Assembly (NCBI GenBank): GCA_934254825.1
Contig: CAKQMB010000008.1
Coordinates: forward strand, 1 to 64,000
Length of the DNA: 64,000 nucleotides
Direction: 5' to 3'
Origin: an uncultured Clostridia bacterium
GTDB taxonomy: Bacteria > Bacillota > Clostridia > Christensenellales > Borkfalkiaceae
Shown here one piece after another: positions 33,371-42,497 of the stretch (its first letter is position 1; each line of letters begins with the position of its first letter). A program made the position numbers and the translations under genes. The notes beneath the pieces were generated by a model. It searched no databases. It worked only from the letters and a program-made list of their open reading frames with translations, and had not been told where the DNA came from.

Positions 33371-34543
33371 ATGCAGGACGAACAATTAGTTTCAAATTTA
33401 AGAAAAAAAAGCAGATTTTCAAGACTTGCGGCTTTAAAGCAACTTGTTTCGACGGAAAATTTCGAAACGGAAACGAATAAAAAGGCAAATTTCAACTTCC
33501 ATTGCAGAACGGAATATTCCTGTTTCGACTCCACCCCCTCGCTTGCCGCATATAAATTGATGAAAAACGGATTTCCCGTAACGGCGATAGTCGATTACGC
33601 TTCCCTTTCGGGCGCGAAAGAACTTATGAAAGCCGAAAAGATCCTCGGCGGAGTTTATTATATAGGAACGGAAGTCGACGTGACCGACGAAAACGGTCAG
33701 GCGCGCAAAATGCTCTCCGTGGGCATACCGCACAAAAACATAAAGCCGTTCAATTTCGAGTTGTTCTTTTACAGAAAGTTGCAGAACGACTTTACGGACG
33801 AGCTTTTGGCTAAACTCAATTCCCGTTTCAAAAAATACGACATAAACCTCGCCGCGCCCGCGAGATCGTTTTTCAAAACGACGTCCACGGAAGATATTTT
33901 CGTTTGTCTTGCCGCGGCTATTGTCGAAAAATTCGGTTCGGCGGACGCGATAACCGGATTTTTGACGGATAAACTCGGCGTAACGCTTTCCGAGTCCGAC
34001 ATAAAAAGGCTCGAAGACACCGCGAACACCTATTACACCGTCGATCTCGCCGCCGCTTTATACAATAATTATAAACTTAAACTCCCCGCGAGAAAATGCA
34101 AGACCGCGCGGGAATTCGTAAGCGCGAGCGACTCTCACGGCGCGATCTCTCTTCTCGTTCTTTCGGGCGACGAAAACGAGGCGGTGGATTTTGCGCTCAA
34201 AAACAATATTAAAGGAATTATTTTCGATATCGACAAAGTAAATCCCGATTTCGACGCGGAAGCTTTTTACGAAAAATGTCTTTCTGCGGGGATTTTACCG
34301 CTTGCGAGAATGGTTTGCGATTATCCCAAAAAGAAACTCGTTCACGAATTCAAAGACGAAAAAACCGCGGAACTTTTCCGCGAGACGGCTTTTGCGGTGA
34401 TCGGACACGAAATCACGGCTTCTTTGAACGTCAACGACGGAATGTTTTCCGAGCGTTCGATCGAGAACACCCCCGATTTAAAAGACCGCATCCGTCTTTT
34501 TTCGAGAATTGGGCTTAAAGGAAGCAATATCAACACTCTGTAA
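33371..34543 (+). CDS. Degenerate PHP-domain protein
   Basis: 390 aa from ATG after CGGAGAA. Residues about 40-110 look like the start of a PHP domain: NFHCRTEYSCFDSTPSLAAY in place of HxHTxYSxxD, then VTAIVDYASLSGA (normally AITDH) and YYIGTEVDV with the usual Glu. Several metal-binding histidines are missing (HxH is HCR; the DH pair is DY), so hydrolase activity is doubtful. The fold otherwise resembles DNA polymerase III/PolC-type PHP regions. Position beside hup, with its own promoter and terminator. A regulatory or nucleic-acid role is possible but not shown. Confidence 0.6.
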   Translation: MQDEQLVSNLRKKSRFSRLAALKQLVSTENFETETNKKANFNFHCRTEYSCFDSTPSLAAYKLMKNGFPVTAIVDYASLSGAKELMKAEKILGGVYYIGTEVDVTDENGQARKMLSVGIPHKNIKPFNFELFFYRKLQNDFTDELLAKLNSRFKKYDINLAAPARSFFKTTSTEDIFVCLAAAIVEKFGSADAITGFLTDKLGVTLSESDIKRLEDTANTYYTVDLAAALYNNYKLKLPARKCKTAREFVSASDSHGAISLLVLSGDENEAVDFALKNNIKGIIFDIDKVNPDFDAEAFYEKCLSAGILPLARMVCDYPKKKLVHEFKDEKTAELFRETAFAVIGHEITASLNVNDGMFSERSIENTPDLKDRIRLFSRIGLKGSNINTL

Positions 34544-34585
34544 TTTTTATTTCAAAACGATAATTCAAAACGACGTTAAAAAAAC

Positions 34586-34612
34586 GAGCCGAGCCTTTCG
34601 GCTCTTTTTTTT
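34586..34612 (+). terminator. Intrinsic terminator
   Basis: GAGCCGA pairs with TCGGCTC and is followed by eight T. It ends the PHP-like gene. Confidence 0.85.
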
Positions 34613-34640
34613 GTATAAAAAATCCGCCGCGGGTTATAAT
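34611..34640 (+). promoter_or_regulatory. Promoter very close to the YwmB-like start codon
   Basis: TTGTAT (34611-34616) and a perfect TATAAT (34635-34640) are separated by 18 bp. Only eight bases separate the -10 from ATG and none of them forms an RBS, so the transcript is probably leaderless. Confidence 0.6.
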
Positions 34641-34648
34641 GAAAAGAT

Positions 34649-35083
34649 ATGAAAAAAATACTGTTATGCGTTCTCACGCTCGTTTTTTGTTCGTTCGCCG
34701 TCAAGCTGAGCGGCGGGACCGTTCTGAAAGGCGGCAGGAACTATTCGTTTTTTTATAATTCGGGCGGCGCGGTCGAAATTTACGAGCCTACGCCGTCGGA
34801 AATCTCGTTCGGGGCGGATTTTAAAGAGAAAATCGGCGAAAGTTGCGAAATAAAGCTTTCTTCTCTCGGGCGTTTCCTCACGAAACTCCGCGCGAAAAAA
34901 GTGTCCGAAGAAAAAGGCGAGGACTTTCTCAATTTATATTATTACTCCCCTTTTATACGCGACAGCGTTTCGATCGGCGGAAAAAAGGTAAATCTGCACG
35001 TTTCGTTTAATTTAAGAAGCGAAAATTTCGGCGAAGAGGAATACGTTACGGTAGCCTCGCCCGTAAATTACGGCGGGTACTGA
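34649..35083 (+). CDS. YwmB-like exported protein
   Basis: 144 aa with a signal peptide (about 1-20). The C-terminal part (LNLYYYSPFIRDSVSIGGKK, then NLHVSFNLRS and ASPVNYGGY) matches the end of YwmB family proteins, small exported proteins that in Bacillus lie by murAB and the sporulation genes spoIID and spoIIQ. The next gene here is spoIIQ-like, which supports the call. It is shorter than the usual 230-250 aa, lacking most of the N-terminal half. No Shine-Dalgarno is present and translation is probably leaderless. Confidence 0.55.
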   Translation: MKKILLCVLTLVFCSFAVKLSGGTVLKGGRNYSFFYNSGGAVEIYEPTPSEISFGADFKEKIGESCEIKLSSLGRFLTKLRAKKVSEEKGEDFLNLYYYSPFIRDSVSIGGKKVNLHVSFNLRSENFGEEEYVTVASPVNYGGY

Positions 35084-35246
35084 CAAAGGGTATCGACGGC
35101 AAAGCCGAAAATCATCCCGAAAAAAATTTTTCCAAGCTTTGTATAAAACCCGAAAAGCGGGGCAATAATCTTCTCCGTCGGGCGTGACGGATAAAACCGA
35201 ACCGAACCCGAGGGACATAAATTTATAAATCGGAGGACAAATCATT

Positions 35247-35966
35247 ATGTCGGAAAAGAAAAACAACAAATCGTTACTTAATTTCATCAAGAAAAATCTT
35301 TACTATCTCGTGATAGGCGTTTCGCTCGTCATCATCGCAACGGTAATCGCAATCGTTTTGTTTACGAACAAACCAAATCAGGCGATAACCCCGAACGAAT
35401 CGTACGTCGAAAGCGAAAAGCCGTCCAACGCGGGCAATAAGGACTCTGAAAAAGATTCCGAAAAGCCGACCGAATCGGACAAGTCCGGCGAATCGACGAA
35501 AGATTCCGAAGACGAAAGCAGTTCGGACAAACCGACCGTAAACAAAATCGTTTTCACTCTTCCCGTGGCGACCTCGACGATAATCAAAGGCTACACTTCG
35601 TCCACCGTCGTTTTCAATAAAACGCTCGGAGTTTACACGGGGCATATGGGCATAGACTTCGCCGCCGAAGCGGGAACGGACGTAGTCGCCGCATACGACG
35701 GAACCGTAGAAAGCATCGTGACTTCTTATCTGCAAGGAACGACGATAACCATCGACCACGGAAACGGACTTAAATCGGTTTACAATTCGATCGACGCCGA
35801 CGAAAATCTCGCCGAGGGAAAAACCGTCAAAAAGGGCGACAAAATAGGCGAGGTTTCGGACAACAACAGGCAGGAATATAAAGACGGACCGCATCTTCAT
35901 TTCGAAGTTCTGGAAGACGGAAAGAAAATCGACCCCGAAACCTATCTGCTATCTTCTCCCAAATAA
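35247..35966 (+). CDS. spoIIQ: SpoIIQ-like M23 peptidase
   Basis: 239 aa. A basic cytoplasmic start, one membrane helix (about 19-41), a low-complexity Ser/Glu/Lys linker (about 50-100) and a C-terminal LytM/M23 domain. Zinc ligands are complete: His133 and Asp137 (HMGID) and His218, with His216 as the catalytic partner (HLHFEV). In Clostridia, SpoIIQ is an active endopeptidase that pairs with SpoIIIAH across the forespore membranes, unlike the inactive Bacillus form. Context next to a YwmB-like gene fits sporulation. It might instead be an ordinary cell-wall M23 peptidase. Confidence 0.75.
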   Translation: MSEKKNNKSLLNFIKKNLYYLVIGVSLVIIATVIAIVLFTNKPNQAITPNESYVESEKPSNAGNKDSEKDSEKPTESDKSGESTKDSEDESSSDKPTVNKIVFTLPVATSTIIKGYTSSTVVFNKTLGVYTGHMGIDFAAEAGTDVVAAYDGTVESIVTSYLQGTTITIDHGNGLKSVYNSIDADENLAEGKTVKKGDKIGEVSDNNRQEYKDGPHLHFEVLEDGKKIDPETYLLSSPK

Positions 35967-36010
35967 ACGGCGAAATCAATTTTTTTCGCTACAAAAACAA
36001 GTAATAAACG

Positions 36011-36048
36011 AAAAGAGTTTTCCGTACAATGTACGGGAGACTTTTTTT
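36011..36048 (+). promoter_or_regulatory. Terminator hairpin overlapping the RBS of the M1-type gene
   Basis: CCGTAC (36022-36027) pairs with GTACGG (36031-36036) across AAT, and weaker pairing extends outward to the T-run 36042-36048, which touches the ATG at 36049. GGGAG (36035-36039), the only RBS for the next gene, lies partly inside the stem. The hairpin could end the spoIIQ transcript and also hide the RBS. Confidence 0.6.
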
Positions 36049-37470
36049 ATGCGACGGATCATTTGTTGTTTTCTTTTTCTCGTTTCTCTTTCTCTCGTTC
36101 TGCCGATTTCGTCCTGCGGCAAACAGACTGCGAAAAACAGTTGCTCGCTCGATTTAACTTACGACGAAACAAACGGCATCATAAGCGGAAAAGCCGCCTA
36201 TAAGTTCGTAAACACGTCAAACGGCGTTTTAAGCGAAGTGCTTTTCAACCTTTATCCGAACGTTTTCGACGGCAAAAACGACGTCTTTAAAAGCGACAAA
36301 AAAACCGACATTTTTTATGCGGGCGAAACTTTCGGCGAAATAAAAATATCGTCCGTAACCTCGGGCGGAATGCCGCTCGCCTTCTCCTTTTCGGAAGACG
36401 AACTTCTGCTTAAAGTCGCGACGGATAAAATTTACCCCGAAGACGAAACGCAAATCGAAATAGAGTTTTCGACTACGCTCCCCAAGGCGAACAACCGTCT
36501 CGGGATAACGGAAAACGTCGTAAATTTAGCCGACTTTTACCCCACCCTTTGCAAACTTGCGGAAAACGGCTTCGTTTGCCCCGCATACTGCGGCATAGGC
36601 GATCCTTTTTATGCCGACTGCGCCGATTTTTCCGTTTCGATAAATCTTCCGTCCGTTTATACGGCGGCATGCTCGGGCGCGGCGGCGAAAACGGTTATAG
36701 ACGGAGAGCGGACCGATTACTCGTTCGAAATCGTAAACGGAAGATATTTCGCGCTCGCGCTTTCCGATAAATTCAACGTTTCCGCCGTTAAATCGGGCGA
36801 TACGGACATTTTTTATTACTCCGCAGAAAAAGACGAAGGACGGCTCGACGAGGTTAAAAAATGCTTCGAATTTTACGTCGGGGCGTTCGGGGCATATCCT
36901 TACAAGACCTTTTCGGTCGTCGAAACGGGACTCGACGCACTCGGAACGGAATTTTCGGGAATGTGTTTCATAAACGAAAAAGCAAAGGCGGAAGAAAAAA
37001 CCCGCGCGGCTTTACACGAAACGGCTCACGAATGGTGGGGAATTACCGTCGGGACCGATCAGACAAACGAGGCGTTCATAGACGAAGGCTTAGCGGAATA
37101 TTCCGTTTATCTTTATTATCTTTTAAACGACAAAACGGAGCAAGCCGAACACATGATCAACACGGCAAAAGCCGCCTATAAGTCGTTCTTCGAGATAAAT
37201 TCGATTTTTTCGGGAGAAGCGGACACCGCCATGAACCGACCGCTTACGGGCTTTAAAAGCGAGGCGGAATACGTTGCGATAGCTTACGACAAAAGCCTTA
37301 TAATGTTCACCGAACTCGAAAAAACGGTCGGCGCGAAAAAGAACGTCGCGAAAATGAAAACTCTTTATTCCGCAAACGAATTCGGTATATGCTCGGCAAA
37401 CGAACTTACGAAAGCCTTCGGCAGAAAAGAATATTTCGAGTCGTTCATAACGGGAAAGGTCATCGTCTGA
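36049..37470 (+). CDS. M1-family metallopeptidase lipoprotein
   Basis: 473 aa. Signal peptide with lipobox LPISSC (lipidated Cys23), so it works on the outer membrane face. The N-terminal part is beta-rich; the catalytic part holds the zinc motif HETAH (His323, Glu324, His327) with the distant ligand Glu346 in the FIDEGLAEY helix, the M1 gluzincin spacing. The exopeptidase GAMEN-like motif is not clear (ALGTEFSGM is the nearest). It lacks the C-terminal helical domain of full aminopeptidase N, so it is a short M1. Likely degrades peptides outside the cell. Confidence 0.82.
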   Translation: MRRIICCFLFLVSLSLVLPISSCGKQTAKNSCSLDLTYDETNGIISGKAAYKFVNTSNGVLSEVLFNLYPNVFDGKNDVFKSDKKTDIFYAGETFGEIKISSVTSGGMPLAFSFSEDELLLKVATDKIYPEDETQIEIEFSTTLPKANNRLGITENVVNLADFYPTLCKLAENGFVCPAYCGIGDPFYADCADFSVSINLPSVYTAACSGAAAKTVIDGERTDYSFEIVNGRYFALALSDKFNVSAVKSGDTDIFYYSAEKDEGRLDEVKKCFEFYVGAFGAYPYKTFSVVETGLDALGTEFSGMCFINEKAKAEEKTRAALHETAHEWWGITVGTDQTNEAFIDEGLAEYSVYLYYLLNDKTEQAEHMINTAKAAYKSFFEINSIFSGEADTAMNRPLTGFKSEAEYVAIAYDKSLIMFTELEKTVGAKKNVAKMKTLYSANEFGICSANELTKAFGRKEYFESFITGKVIV

Positions 37471-37486
37471 CGACCCGCCCCGTCGT

Positions 37487-37515
37487 TTGACAAAAAGAAT
37501 AAAAAAGCGTATCAT
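37487..37515 (+). promoter_or_regulatory. Sigma-A type promoter
   Basis: TTGACA (37487-37492) and TATCAT (37510-37515) are separated by 17 bp, 30 bp ahead of the FmdB-like gene. Confidence 0.75.
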
Positions 37516-37544
37516 AAAGGCATAATCGGAAAACGGAGAAACTT

Positions 37545-37742
37545 ATGCCTTTTTTTGAATACAAATGCCTTAAATGCGGCAAAATTTTCGAGGAATACGT
37601 CAAAAAATACGACGAAGAGGTAAAATGCCCGTCCTGTGGGGAAAAAGCCGAAAAAAATTACAGCGGAGCGGTTTATTCCGCCACGGGGGCGAAAAAAATC
37701 AACTGCACGGGCAACTGCAAAACCTGCGGCGGCTGTCATTGA
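37545..37742 (+). CDS. FmdB family zinc-ribbon protein
   Basis: 65 aa with CGGAG ahead of ATG. The opening MPFFEYKCLKCGKIFE and the second knuckle KCPSCGEKAEKNYSG are the standard FmdB pattern (putative regulatory zinc ribbon). Four further cysteines at the end (CTGNCKTCGGC) are extra and may bind another metal. Monocistronic. Confidence 0.88.
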   Translation: MPFFEYKCLKCGKIFEEYVKKYDEEVKCPSCGEKAEKNYSGAVYSATGAKKINCTGNCKTCGGCH

Positions 37743-37801
37743 CCCCGAAAAAGTCCGACGACAGCCGAAAAACGATCGCAAGTCGCCCGCAAGCCGATCG
37801 C

Positions 37802-37847
37802 AGGCGCCGCGACAGAGAGCCGAACGGAGAAGCGATCGCCTTTTTTT
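37802..37847 (+). terminator. Possible intrinsic terminator
   Basis: AGGCG pairs with CGCCT ahead of a run of seven T (37841-37847). The loop is long, so this is a weaker call. The upstream 37743-37800 holds two short GATCGCA-containing direct repeats. Confidence 0.45.
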
Positions 37848-37877
37848 CGCAATAAATTTACAAATAATTATAAATAA

Positions 37878-37920
37878 TGTCAATCGAACCATTGACAAAA
37901 AAACAATTTAATGGTAGAAT
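37878..37920 (+). promoter_or_regulatory. Promoter with an inverted repeat over the -35
   Basis: TTGACA (37892-37897) and TAGAAT (37915-37920) are separated by 17 bp. The -35 is the right arm of a perfect inverted repeat, TGTCAAT-N6-ATTGACA (37878-37897), which could be an operator for a repressor or activator. Confidence 0.65.
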
Positions 37921-37986
37921 TTTAAAGAATATACTATGTAACCGACGATTCGTCCGTTTTCGGGCGTTAAGTCAAGGAGAAAAAGA

Positions 37987-39312
37987 ATGAAAAAAATCAT
38001 TGCTTTTGTTTTATCGCTCGCGCTCGCGACAACGCTTTTTGCCGCGCTCACGTCGTGCGGAAACGACAAAACTACCGACAAAACCGTTAAATTTACCTGG
38101 GATATAACCGAAGCGGACGGCGAAGTCACGCTTAACGGCTACACCGTTTCGGACGCCGCAAAGGACCTTATCGCAAACAAGGACTACGCGGAACTCGCAA
38201 AAGGCTTCACCGCCAACGACCCCGACCACAACACTTACGACGAGAACACCGTTAAAACGGTAACCGTTCCCGCAAACGTAACGAAGATAGCGGCTAACGC
38301 GATCGACAGTCTTTCGTTCATCGAAGAGCTTGTCGTAGGCGAAAACGTCAAATCGATCGAAGAAGGCGCGTTTTCCAACCTTTCCGCTCTTAAAAAGATC
38401 ACTCTTCCCTTCGCGGGCGGAGAAAAAGGCGCGCCCGACGCAACGAACGGTATGACGGGCGCCGCAAACCAGAACAAACTTTTCGGATATATTTTCGGAA
38501 CGGCTTCCACTTCTTCGCTTACCGCCTGCACGCAGACTTATAACGACGGAGCAAGCGGAAACACCGCTACTTACTACATTCCCACCACTTTGGAAACCGT
38601 AGTTATAACGGGCGAAATCAAAGCCGAAGACAAGGAAATCAAAGTCAATAAAAACGACGACGGCAAATACGTTCCCGCTCCCGAAGGCGAAGACGGCGAA
38701 TTCACTATCACCGTTAAGTCGTATGCGGACTGCGCCGTTCAGCCTTACGCTTTCTACGGCGTTACCGTAATCAAAAACGTTACTCTTAAAGGAAACGACA
38801 TTTTCGACGAAACGTTTGACGGTTGCACCGCGCTCGAAAACGTTTACGTTGAAGGAACCGCTCTTACTATCGGCAAGAACGCGTTCAAAGGCTGCACTTC
38901 CTTAAAGAACGTAACCGTTGACGAAACGGCTTCTTTCAAAGGCGTTAAAGTTATCGGAGACAACGCGTTCAACGGTTGTACCGCTCTCGGCAAAGGCGAC
39001 GATTTCTCCGTCGGAGAATTAACTCTCGGCGAAGTCGAAAAGATAGGCGAACTTGCTTTCGGCGGCTGCACGGGACTTGTAAAACTCGTTTTAAACGCTT
39101 CCTTGAACCTCGAAAACGGCGACGTTAAAGAAAAAGCTTTCAACGCTTGCACGGGTATTATCGAAGTAAAACTCGGAAACGAGATCATTATCGACAAAGA
39201 TCATCAGATGGTCGAAGACGGTTCTCTCGCGAAAATCTTCTCGGGACTTAGCGATAAACTTTACAAAGAAGCGGAAAAAGCACCCGAAACTCCGGAAACT
39301 CCCGCAGAATAA
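37987..39312 (+). CDS. BspA-type leucine-rich-repeat lipoprotein
   Basis: 441 aa. Signal peptide with lipobox ALTSC (Cys24). From about residue 90 the protein has LRR_5/BspA-type units with the signature AF.GCT.L..V: GAFSNLSALKKITLP, AFKGCTSLKNVTVDE, AFNGCTALGKGDDF, AFGGCTGLVKLVL, AFNACTGIIEVKL. These solenoids mediate surface binding to host or other cells. A low-complexity PETPE end follows. Good RBS (AAGGAG) and own promoter. A terminator follows (39326-39359). Confidence 0.88.
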   Translation: MKKIIAFVLSLALATTLFAALTSCGNDKTTDKTVKFTWDITEADGEVTLNGYTVSDAAKDLIANKDYAELAKGFTANDPDHNTYDENTVKTVTVPANVTKIAANAIDSLSFIEELVVGENVKSIEEGAFSNLSALKKITLPFAGGEKGAPDATNGMTGAANQNKLFGYIFGTASTSSLTACTQTYNDGASGNTATYYIPTTLETVVITGEIKAEDKEIKVNKNDDGKYVPAPEGEDGEFTITVKSYADCAVQPYAFYGVTVIKNVTLKGNDIFDETFDGCTALENVYVEGTALTIGKNAFKGCTSLKNVTVDETASFKGVKVIGDNAFNGCTALGKGDDFSVGELTLGEVEKIGELAFGGCTGLVKLVLNASLNLENGDVKEKAFNACTGIIEVKLGNEIIIDKDHQMVEDGSLAKIFSGLSDKLYKEAEKAPETPETPAE

Positions 39313-39325
39313 AATCAATCCACCG

Positions 39326-39359
39326 ACGGTTTGCCCGAAAACGGGCAGACCGTTTTTTT
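39326..39359 (+). terminator. Intrinsic terminator
   Basis: A 12-bp stem with one G-T wobble (ACGGTTTGCCCG with CGGGCAGACCGT), AAAA loop, followed by seven T. Confidence 0.88.
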
Positions 39360-39389
39360 ATGCCCGACAACGGATTTTTTATCGTTTGC

Positions 39390-39418
39390 TTGACTAACCG
39401 TTCGCCGTCTGTTATAAT
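39390..39418 (+). promoter_or_regulatory. Sigma-A type promoter
   Basis: TTGACT (39390-39395) and TATAAT (39413-39418) are separated by 17 bp, 40 bp ahead of the 985-aa lipoprotein. Confidence 0.8.
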
Positions 39419-39457
39419 AAAACCGATCATATCTATATATATTATGGAGAGATAAAT

Positions 39458-42415
39458 ATGAAAAACCGAAATTTATTCAAAGCGGCTTTATTGACCGCGC
39501 TTGTCGCAATGCTTTTCGCGTTCTCCGCATGCGCGCTCACAGACTCGTCGGATAAACCCGACTCCGCCCCTCGGGAAAGCCAATCCGCAGCGATCGAAAA
39601 CTACGTTAAAAACGGGGAAATATTTATTTTCGTAAACGGCGTAAGGGTGACCGCGGACGAAGAATTCGTAACTGTCGACGGCAGGATTTACTATGCAAAA
39701 AACAACCGCGCGGCAACGGGAGTGGTCGTTATCGGAAGCAAAATTTACGATTTCGGAACAGACGGAGCGTTGGACGAAAACAAGGTTTTCGATAAAGAAT
39801 TCGTCAAGCTCGGCAATATGACGTATTACGTCGAACAAAACCGCGTGGCTTTCGGGCTGACGCTGATCGACGGAAAAGTTTGCGATTTCGGCGACGACGG
39901 CAATTACATACCGGACGCGTATTTCGATAACGAATTCGTTGTAATCGACGGCGAAACTTATTATGCGATAAACAACAAAATCGTTTACAACGCATTTATC
40001 CTCGACGGCAGAATTTACGATTTCGGCGACGACGGAAAACTTAACGGAAACAGAGTTTTCGATAAAGAACTCGTGGACTTCGACGGAAACACTTATTACG
40101 CCGAGAAAAACACGGTCGTCAAAACCATAAAGGTCGAAAACGGAGAAATCAAAGTTTACGACAACAGCGGAAATTTAACCGACCTTGCAATAGACAAAGC
40201 GTTCATATTGTCCGACGGAAACAGATATTACGTCGTTTCGGACGAAATAGTCAAAAACACTTATTTTATCGTCGACTCGACGGTTTATTCCGCCGACAAG
40301 GACGGAATAGTTCCCGATAAGATCTACGATAAGGTTTTTATCGATATCGGCGGAAACAGATATTACGCCTTGAACGGAAAAATCGTTACGGGCATCAACA
40401 TTATAGAAGACGAAGTTTATCTTTTCGGCGATGACGGAATTCTGACCGATAAGATTTACGACGGAGAGTTTTTCGAAATCGACGGCAACACTTATTATGC
40501 CGTGAACGGAAAGATAATCAAAGGTAATTACGTTATCGAAGACAAGGCTTTTAACTTCGGCGAAGACGGAATTTTAACCGATAAAGTTTTTGACGGAGAG
40601 TTTTTCGACGTGGGTGAAACCACATATTACGCCGAAGACGGAGTTATCGTTAAAGGCAAGACCAAAATTATCGGCGACGGAATTTACGAGTTTGAAGCGA
40701 GCGGCGCGTTGAACAAAGAAAAAGTTTTCGAAACGGGCTTTACCGTCGTGGACGATAAAACTTATTACGTTACCGAAAACAATAAAATTCTTATCGGCGT
40801 TCGGGTCGTAGAAATGTCGGTTTACGATTTCGGCGAAGACGGCGAGCTTGTTCCCGACTCCGATTTCGACGAAGTGTTCGTTACCGTCGGCGACGACGTT
40901 TACTACGCGATCGGCAACACCGTCGTTACGGGTTATAAATTTATCGTCGAACATATCTACGTTTTCGGCGAAGACGGTAAACTTCTCCGCAACACGGAAC
41001 ACAACGATTACGCCGTTTCCGCAAACGGAACGATAACCGCTCCGAAAGGCGAAACGCTGTTTATCGAAGTAGAAACTATAAGATATATCGTCGCAAGCGA
41101 TTATGCCGCACCCGCGCGCAGTATTTCGGGAACGGTGGTTGCTTCCGACACGAAAACCCCGTTTACCCCTGCGGAGATCCTTGTCGGCGCGGAACTTGAA
41201 ATAGTATTCGGCGGAATGAAGTTCACTGCGGAATCGAACGAAGACGGCTGCTATGAATTGTCGGATATTCCCGAAGCCAAGCTCACCGTTTCGCTTGACG
41301 GATATATAACCGTGGAAACCGATCTTGCCGACGCGGAAGACAATCTGGAAATTGTTATGGATAAGACCGCTTCGGTCGACCTTCTCGGAAAAGTTTACGT
41401 CGGCGACGAAGACTTTAACTACAATAACAACAGAATACTCCGCAAGGTTAAAATCACGCTCGAAAGAATAAGCAGTACCAACGTATGGCACGCCGAAACC
41501 GAAACCGACGATTACGGCGCGTATATATTTACCGACCTCACGGCGGGCGTTTACAGACTCGTTGCCGCAGCCGACGGATATCTGCCGATAACGGAAATAT
41601 TGACTGTACACGCAAATCAGAACGAAATTTACAACCTCGCGCTTGAAATGTTCAAAACCGCGGACGCGGAAAAGACGGGTTCGGCAAGCGGAACGATTTT
41701 CGACGGAAAAACGGGCAATCCCGTTCCGAATCTTAAAGTAGACGTTTACGAAGGCGTTACGAACACGAACGGCGAAGCGGTCGCGACGGTTTACACCGAC
41801 GAAAACGGATGTTACGCTCTCGAAAATCTCGCGCAAGGAAACTACACTCTTAAAGTTACCGACGAGAACGCAATAAGCGAATTCAACCGCTATCACGATT
41901 GCGTTATGCCGATAAAAGTCGTCGCGGATAAGCTCACCGATCGTCAGGACGTTTCTGTCGTAAGACTTTCGGAACTCGACGAAAACGCCGTTCGTATCGT
42001 TCTCGTCTGGGGCGAAAAACCCGCGGATCTCGATTCTCACCTCGTATACGGCGAAAACGGACACGTTTATTACGGCTCTAAAAACGATCTCGGCGCAAGC
42101 CTCGACAAAGACAACGTTTCGGGTTACGGCACGGAAACGATTATAATCTCCACTCCTCTGTCGGGCGAAACCTACGAATATTCCGTTAAAAATTACAGTA
42201 ACGAAAGAAATCTTTCGATGTCGGGCGCGGTTGTGAGAGTTTATATCGGATACGACGTTTCCGCTTCTTACACCTTCTATGTTCCTGTCGAAGAGGAAGG
42301 CGAAAACGACGATTACAACGTTTGGAACGTGTTCTTATTCGACGGAACCGACAAGACGATCTCGTTTGTCGGCACTACCGAAAAAGTAGAAATAAAAGAC
42401 GACAAGAAGAACTAA
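39458..42415 (+). CDS. Modular surface lipoprotein: about ten YYA/DFG repeats, CarboxypepD-like domains, DUF2135
   Basis: 985 aa. Lipobox FAFSAC (Cys25). Residues about 55-520 hold about ten 42-47 residue repeats with the pattern D.EF..ID.NTYYA.NGKIV.G...I...YDFGDDG.L, like choline- or glucan-binding repeats in form. About 540-830 are three carboxypeptidase-regulatory-like beta-sandwich domains (SGTVVASDTKTPF, ENGCYALENLAQGNYTL). The last part (about 845-985) is DUF2135-like (VLVWGEKPADLDSHLVY). No catalytic motif. Probably a binding protein on the cell surface. Confidence 0.82.
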   Translation: MKNRNLFKAALLTALVAMLFAFSACALTDSSDKPDSAPRESQSAAIENYVKNGEIFIFVNGVRVTADEEFVTVDGRIYYAKNNRAATGVVVIGSKIYDFGTDGALDENKVFDKEFVKLGNMTYYVEQNRVAFGLTLIDGKVCDFGDDGNYIPDAYFDNEFVVIDGETYYAINNKIVYNAFILDGRIYDFGDDGKLNGNRVFDKELVDFDGNTYYAEKNTVVKTIKVENGEIKVYDNSGNLTDLAIDKAFILSDGNRYYVVSDEIVKNTYFIVDSTVYSADKDGIVPDKIYDKVFIDIGGNRYYALNGKIVTGINIIEDEVYLFGDDGILTDKIYDGEFFEIDGNTYYAVNGKIIKGNYVIEDKAFNFGEDGILTDKVFDGEFFDVGETTYYAEDGVIVKGKTKIIGDGIYEFEASGALNKEKVFETGFTVVDDKTYYVTENNKILIGVRVVEMSVYDFGEDGELVPDSDFDEVFVTVGDDVYYAIGNTVVTGYKFIVEHIYVFGEDGKLLRNTEHNDYAVSANGTITAPKGETLFIEVETIRYIVASDYAAPARSISGTVVASDTKTPFTPAEILVGAELEIVFGGMKFTAESNEDGCYELSDIPEAKLTVSLDGYITVETDLADAEDNLEIVMDKTASVDLLGKVYVGDEDFNYNNNRILRKVKITLERISSTNVWHAETETDDYGAYIFTDLTAGVYRLVAAADGYLPITEILTVHANQNEIYNLALEMFKTADAEKTGSASGTIFDGKTGNPVPNLKVDVYEGVTNTNGEAVATVYTDENGCYALENLAQGNYTLKVTDENAISEFNRYHDCVMPIKVVADKLTDRQDVSVVRLSELDENAVRIVLVWGEKPADLDSHLVYGENGHVYYGSKNDLGASLDKDNVSGYGTETIIISTPLSGETYEYSVKNYSNERNLSMSGAVVRVYIGYDVSASYTFYVPVEEEGENDDYNVWNVFLFDGTDKTISFVGTTEKVEIKDDKKN

Positions 42416-42441
42416 TATTTATTTCTCTCCACAAAAAATAC

Positions 42442-42482
42442 GGGGCGGAATAACGATTTAAAATCGTTATTCCGCCCCTTTT
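42442..42482. terminator. Bidirectional intrinsic terminator
   Basis: A 16-bp perfect stem (core GGGGCGGAATAACGAT) between convergent genes, with T-runs usable on both strands. Confidence 0.9.
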
Positions 42483-42497
42483 GTTTTACGCATATAT

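Noticed and set aside
37176..37191. Further motif copy in the M1-type gene (CTATAAGTCG)
   Set aside because: Ten bases match and the rest diverges; not counted.
39620..41000. CRISPR-like regular repeats
   Set aside because: The repeats are in-frame protein repeats of the surface lipoprotein, with divergent DNA and no spacers.
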